Assembly (NCBI RefSeq): GCF_964204645.1
Contig: NC_134026.1
Location: forward strand, 3,286,001-3,350,000
DNA from: Tubulanus polymorphus
Lineage: Eukaryota > Nemertea > Palaeonemertea > Tubulaniformes > Tubulanidae
Length of the DNA stretch: 64,000 bases
Direction: 5' to 3'
Part shown: positions 62,861 to 64,000 of the stretch, piece by piece
How the letters are laid out: every line of letters begins with the position of its first letter
Numbering within the stretch: position 1 is the stretch's first letter
Position numbers and translations under genes: made by a program
Notes under the pieces: generated by a model
Told to the model about the DNA's origin: nothing
The model's input: only the letters and a program-made list of their open reading frames with translations
The model's database searches: none

Positions 62861-64000
62861 ACGATCAATCCCCAATTAATAAACCTAGTTTTATAGACGC
62901 TATGCTGTGTACTAAACTAACTGAAATGTCTTAATTACTATTTGAATGATGATTATGTTTGATGTATTATTTATTTTGTTGCTGCTTTCAGTTAATTCAG
63001 TCATTGAATATGAAAGAAGAAACATATATTCACTCATTAAAAATCTTTTGTTCGGTTACGGGCTGCTTCTATGCGTTGCTCCCTATCAATACATCTATAC
63101 ACCTTGGGATTATTGATCTCAACTAGTATTTGAATGAACTCTCGGTTTCAATTTAAAACTGTAAAAGCCAAACTCAGTTAATTATCGAATAAAACACTCA
63201 AATCCGTGTAAACTGTAGATGAGAAGCCTCACAATAGAATGTTACATTATAGAATTTGTTAAACTCTGTTATTTCGTTATTGTCGCTGGTCGGTTATGTT
63301 GTATAAATTTTTGCAATGTTTATCTTATCACTACTGTGACTGTACATGTATATCAGTGCCCTCGACATTTCCTTCCCGTACATGAATATTTCTAAGGTTT
63401 CCAGCGTAATGAATAATCTAGTTAATGTGATCGGGTGAAATGTCACTTGATGTCTCATTTGCCTCATACAGAGAGCTATTACATCAGGAATACTATAAAA
63501 TGAGCCGTTATAAACCTTCGTGTATTACATCTGTTCCATCCTATTCCATAAATTACCAAACATTTCTATTTGCATATCAATTACTCTTATCTTCCGATGG
63601 TAAAAAATGGTTTCAATTTGTCTATTTTTGGATAAAATATTTCTACTAGTTGTTATTTTTGTTGTATTTGCCTGTGATAGAAAATATTATCGTGTTGATT
63701 CAGGAAGTATGTATTGAACTCTGAAATAATGATTACCATTATGAAACATTTTTTGCCTCTGTTATTATTTTGCTTTTTTCACTCATGACATAATGATTTT
63801 CCGCTGAGGCCTGGATGCAATGAGTCATTTCACATAACAATGGACCAACGTGCAATGTGTATTATAGGACCCAGTCATGCGTGAATTGTTGAGCTTATTA
63901 AGGGTATTTTCCTAAATGCGAGGTTCTGATATCACATTTCATGATTCGATTTCGATCACATTTCGTTCTTTCACAACTGATCCAGCCTTACGTAACTTAA
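62861..64000. other. Downstream flank of RSPH10B
   Basis: AATAAA at 62878 probably ends the RSPH10B transcript. The remaining 1.1 kb is AT-rich, and no gene, RNA or repeat was recognised in it. Confidence 0.4.

Noticed and set aside
63440-63649. 69-codon frame near the window end
   Set aside because: Low-complexity, Tyr/Phe/Ser-rich translation of AT-rich DNA, no splice or homology support.

Overview
The window is nuclear DNA from an intron-rich animal. Genes are split into many small exons with GT..AG introns and clean phase joins, the background is AT-rich, and introns and spacers carry scattered short repeats. The gene set (an Nkx3/bagpipe homeobox gene, a clarin, a motile-cilium radial-spoke protein, a Fanconi-pathway subunit, a BRD8-type bromodomain protein) fits a bilaterian with motile cilia. 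It is more likely a marine invertebrate such as a lophotrochozoan than a vertebrate or insect, but the sequence does not fix the phylum.

Ten protein genes were rebuilt exon by exon and recognised. In order they are: SLBP (-, 663-3374), CDC25 phosphatase (+, 5284-16651), clarin (-, 20927-24561), BRD8 (+, 25083-33146), NKX3/bagpipe (-, 36627-40969), POLDIP2 (+, 44377-47984), myosin regulatory light chain (-, 50804-52192), FAAP24 (+, 52839-54071), SLC66A3/PQLC3 (-, 54661-56534) and RSPH10B (+, 57237-62860). One further intact coding exon, 49230-50051 (+), encodes a 273-residue protein that I do not recognise. A tRNA-Val(AAC) gene lies at 43971-44042 (-). A weak candidate two-exon mini-gene (56801-57186, -) sits in the SLC66A3/RSPH10B divergent promoter. 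In every recognised gene the exon lengths add up to an in-frame protein close to the family's usual size.

The recognised genes alternate strictly - + - + along the whole window, giving five head-to-head pairs with start-codon gaps of about 0.5-3.4 kb: SLBP/CDC25, clarin/BRD8, NKX3/POLDIP2, MRLC/FAAP24 and SLC66A3/RSPH10B. Two of the first pair are cell-cycle genes: histone mRNA 3' processing and mitotic CDK activation. Otherwise the neighbours belong to unrelated pathways and look like an ordinary conserved-gene neighbourhood, not a functional cluster.

Repeats include three copies of a TGGCCACCCTG-ended MITE-like element, several other short terminal-inverted-repeat elements, a tRNA-like repeat family, microsatellites, and a 5'-truncated non-LTR retrotransposon whose remaining reverse-transcriptase C-terminus is still open. 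I found no CRISPR array, prokaryotic operon or mobile gene cassette. The best leads are the unrecognised 273-aa gene, an in-frame 51-nt cassette exon in BRD8, the altered phosphorylation site of the myosin light chain, and candidate regulatory DNA around NKX3 and inside the CDC25 third intron.
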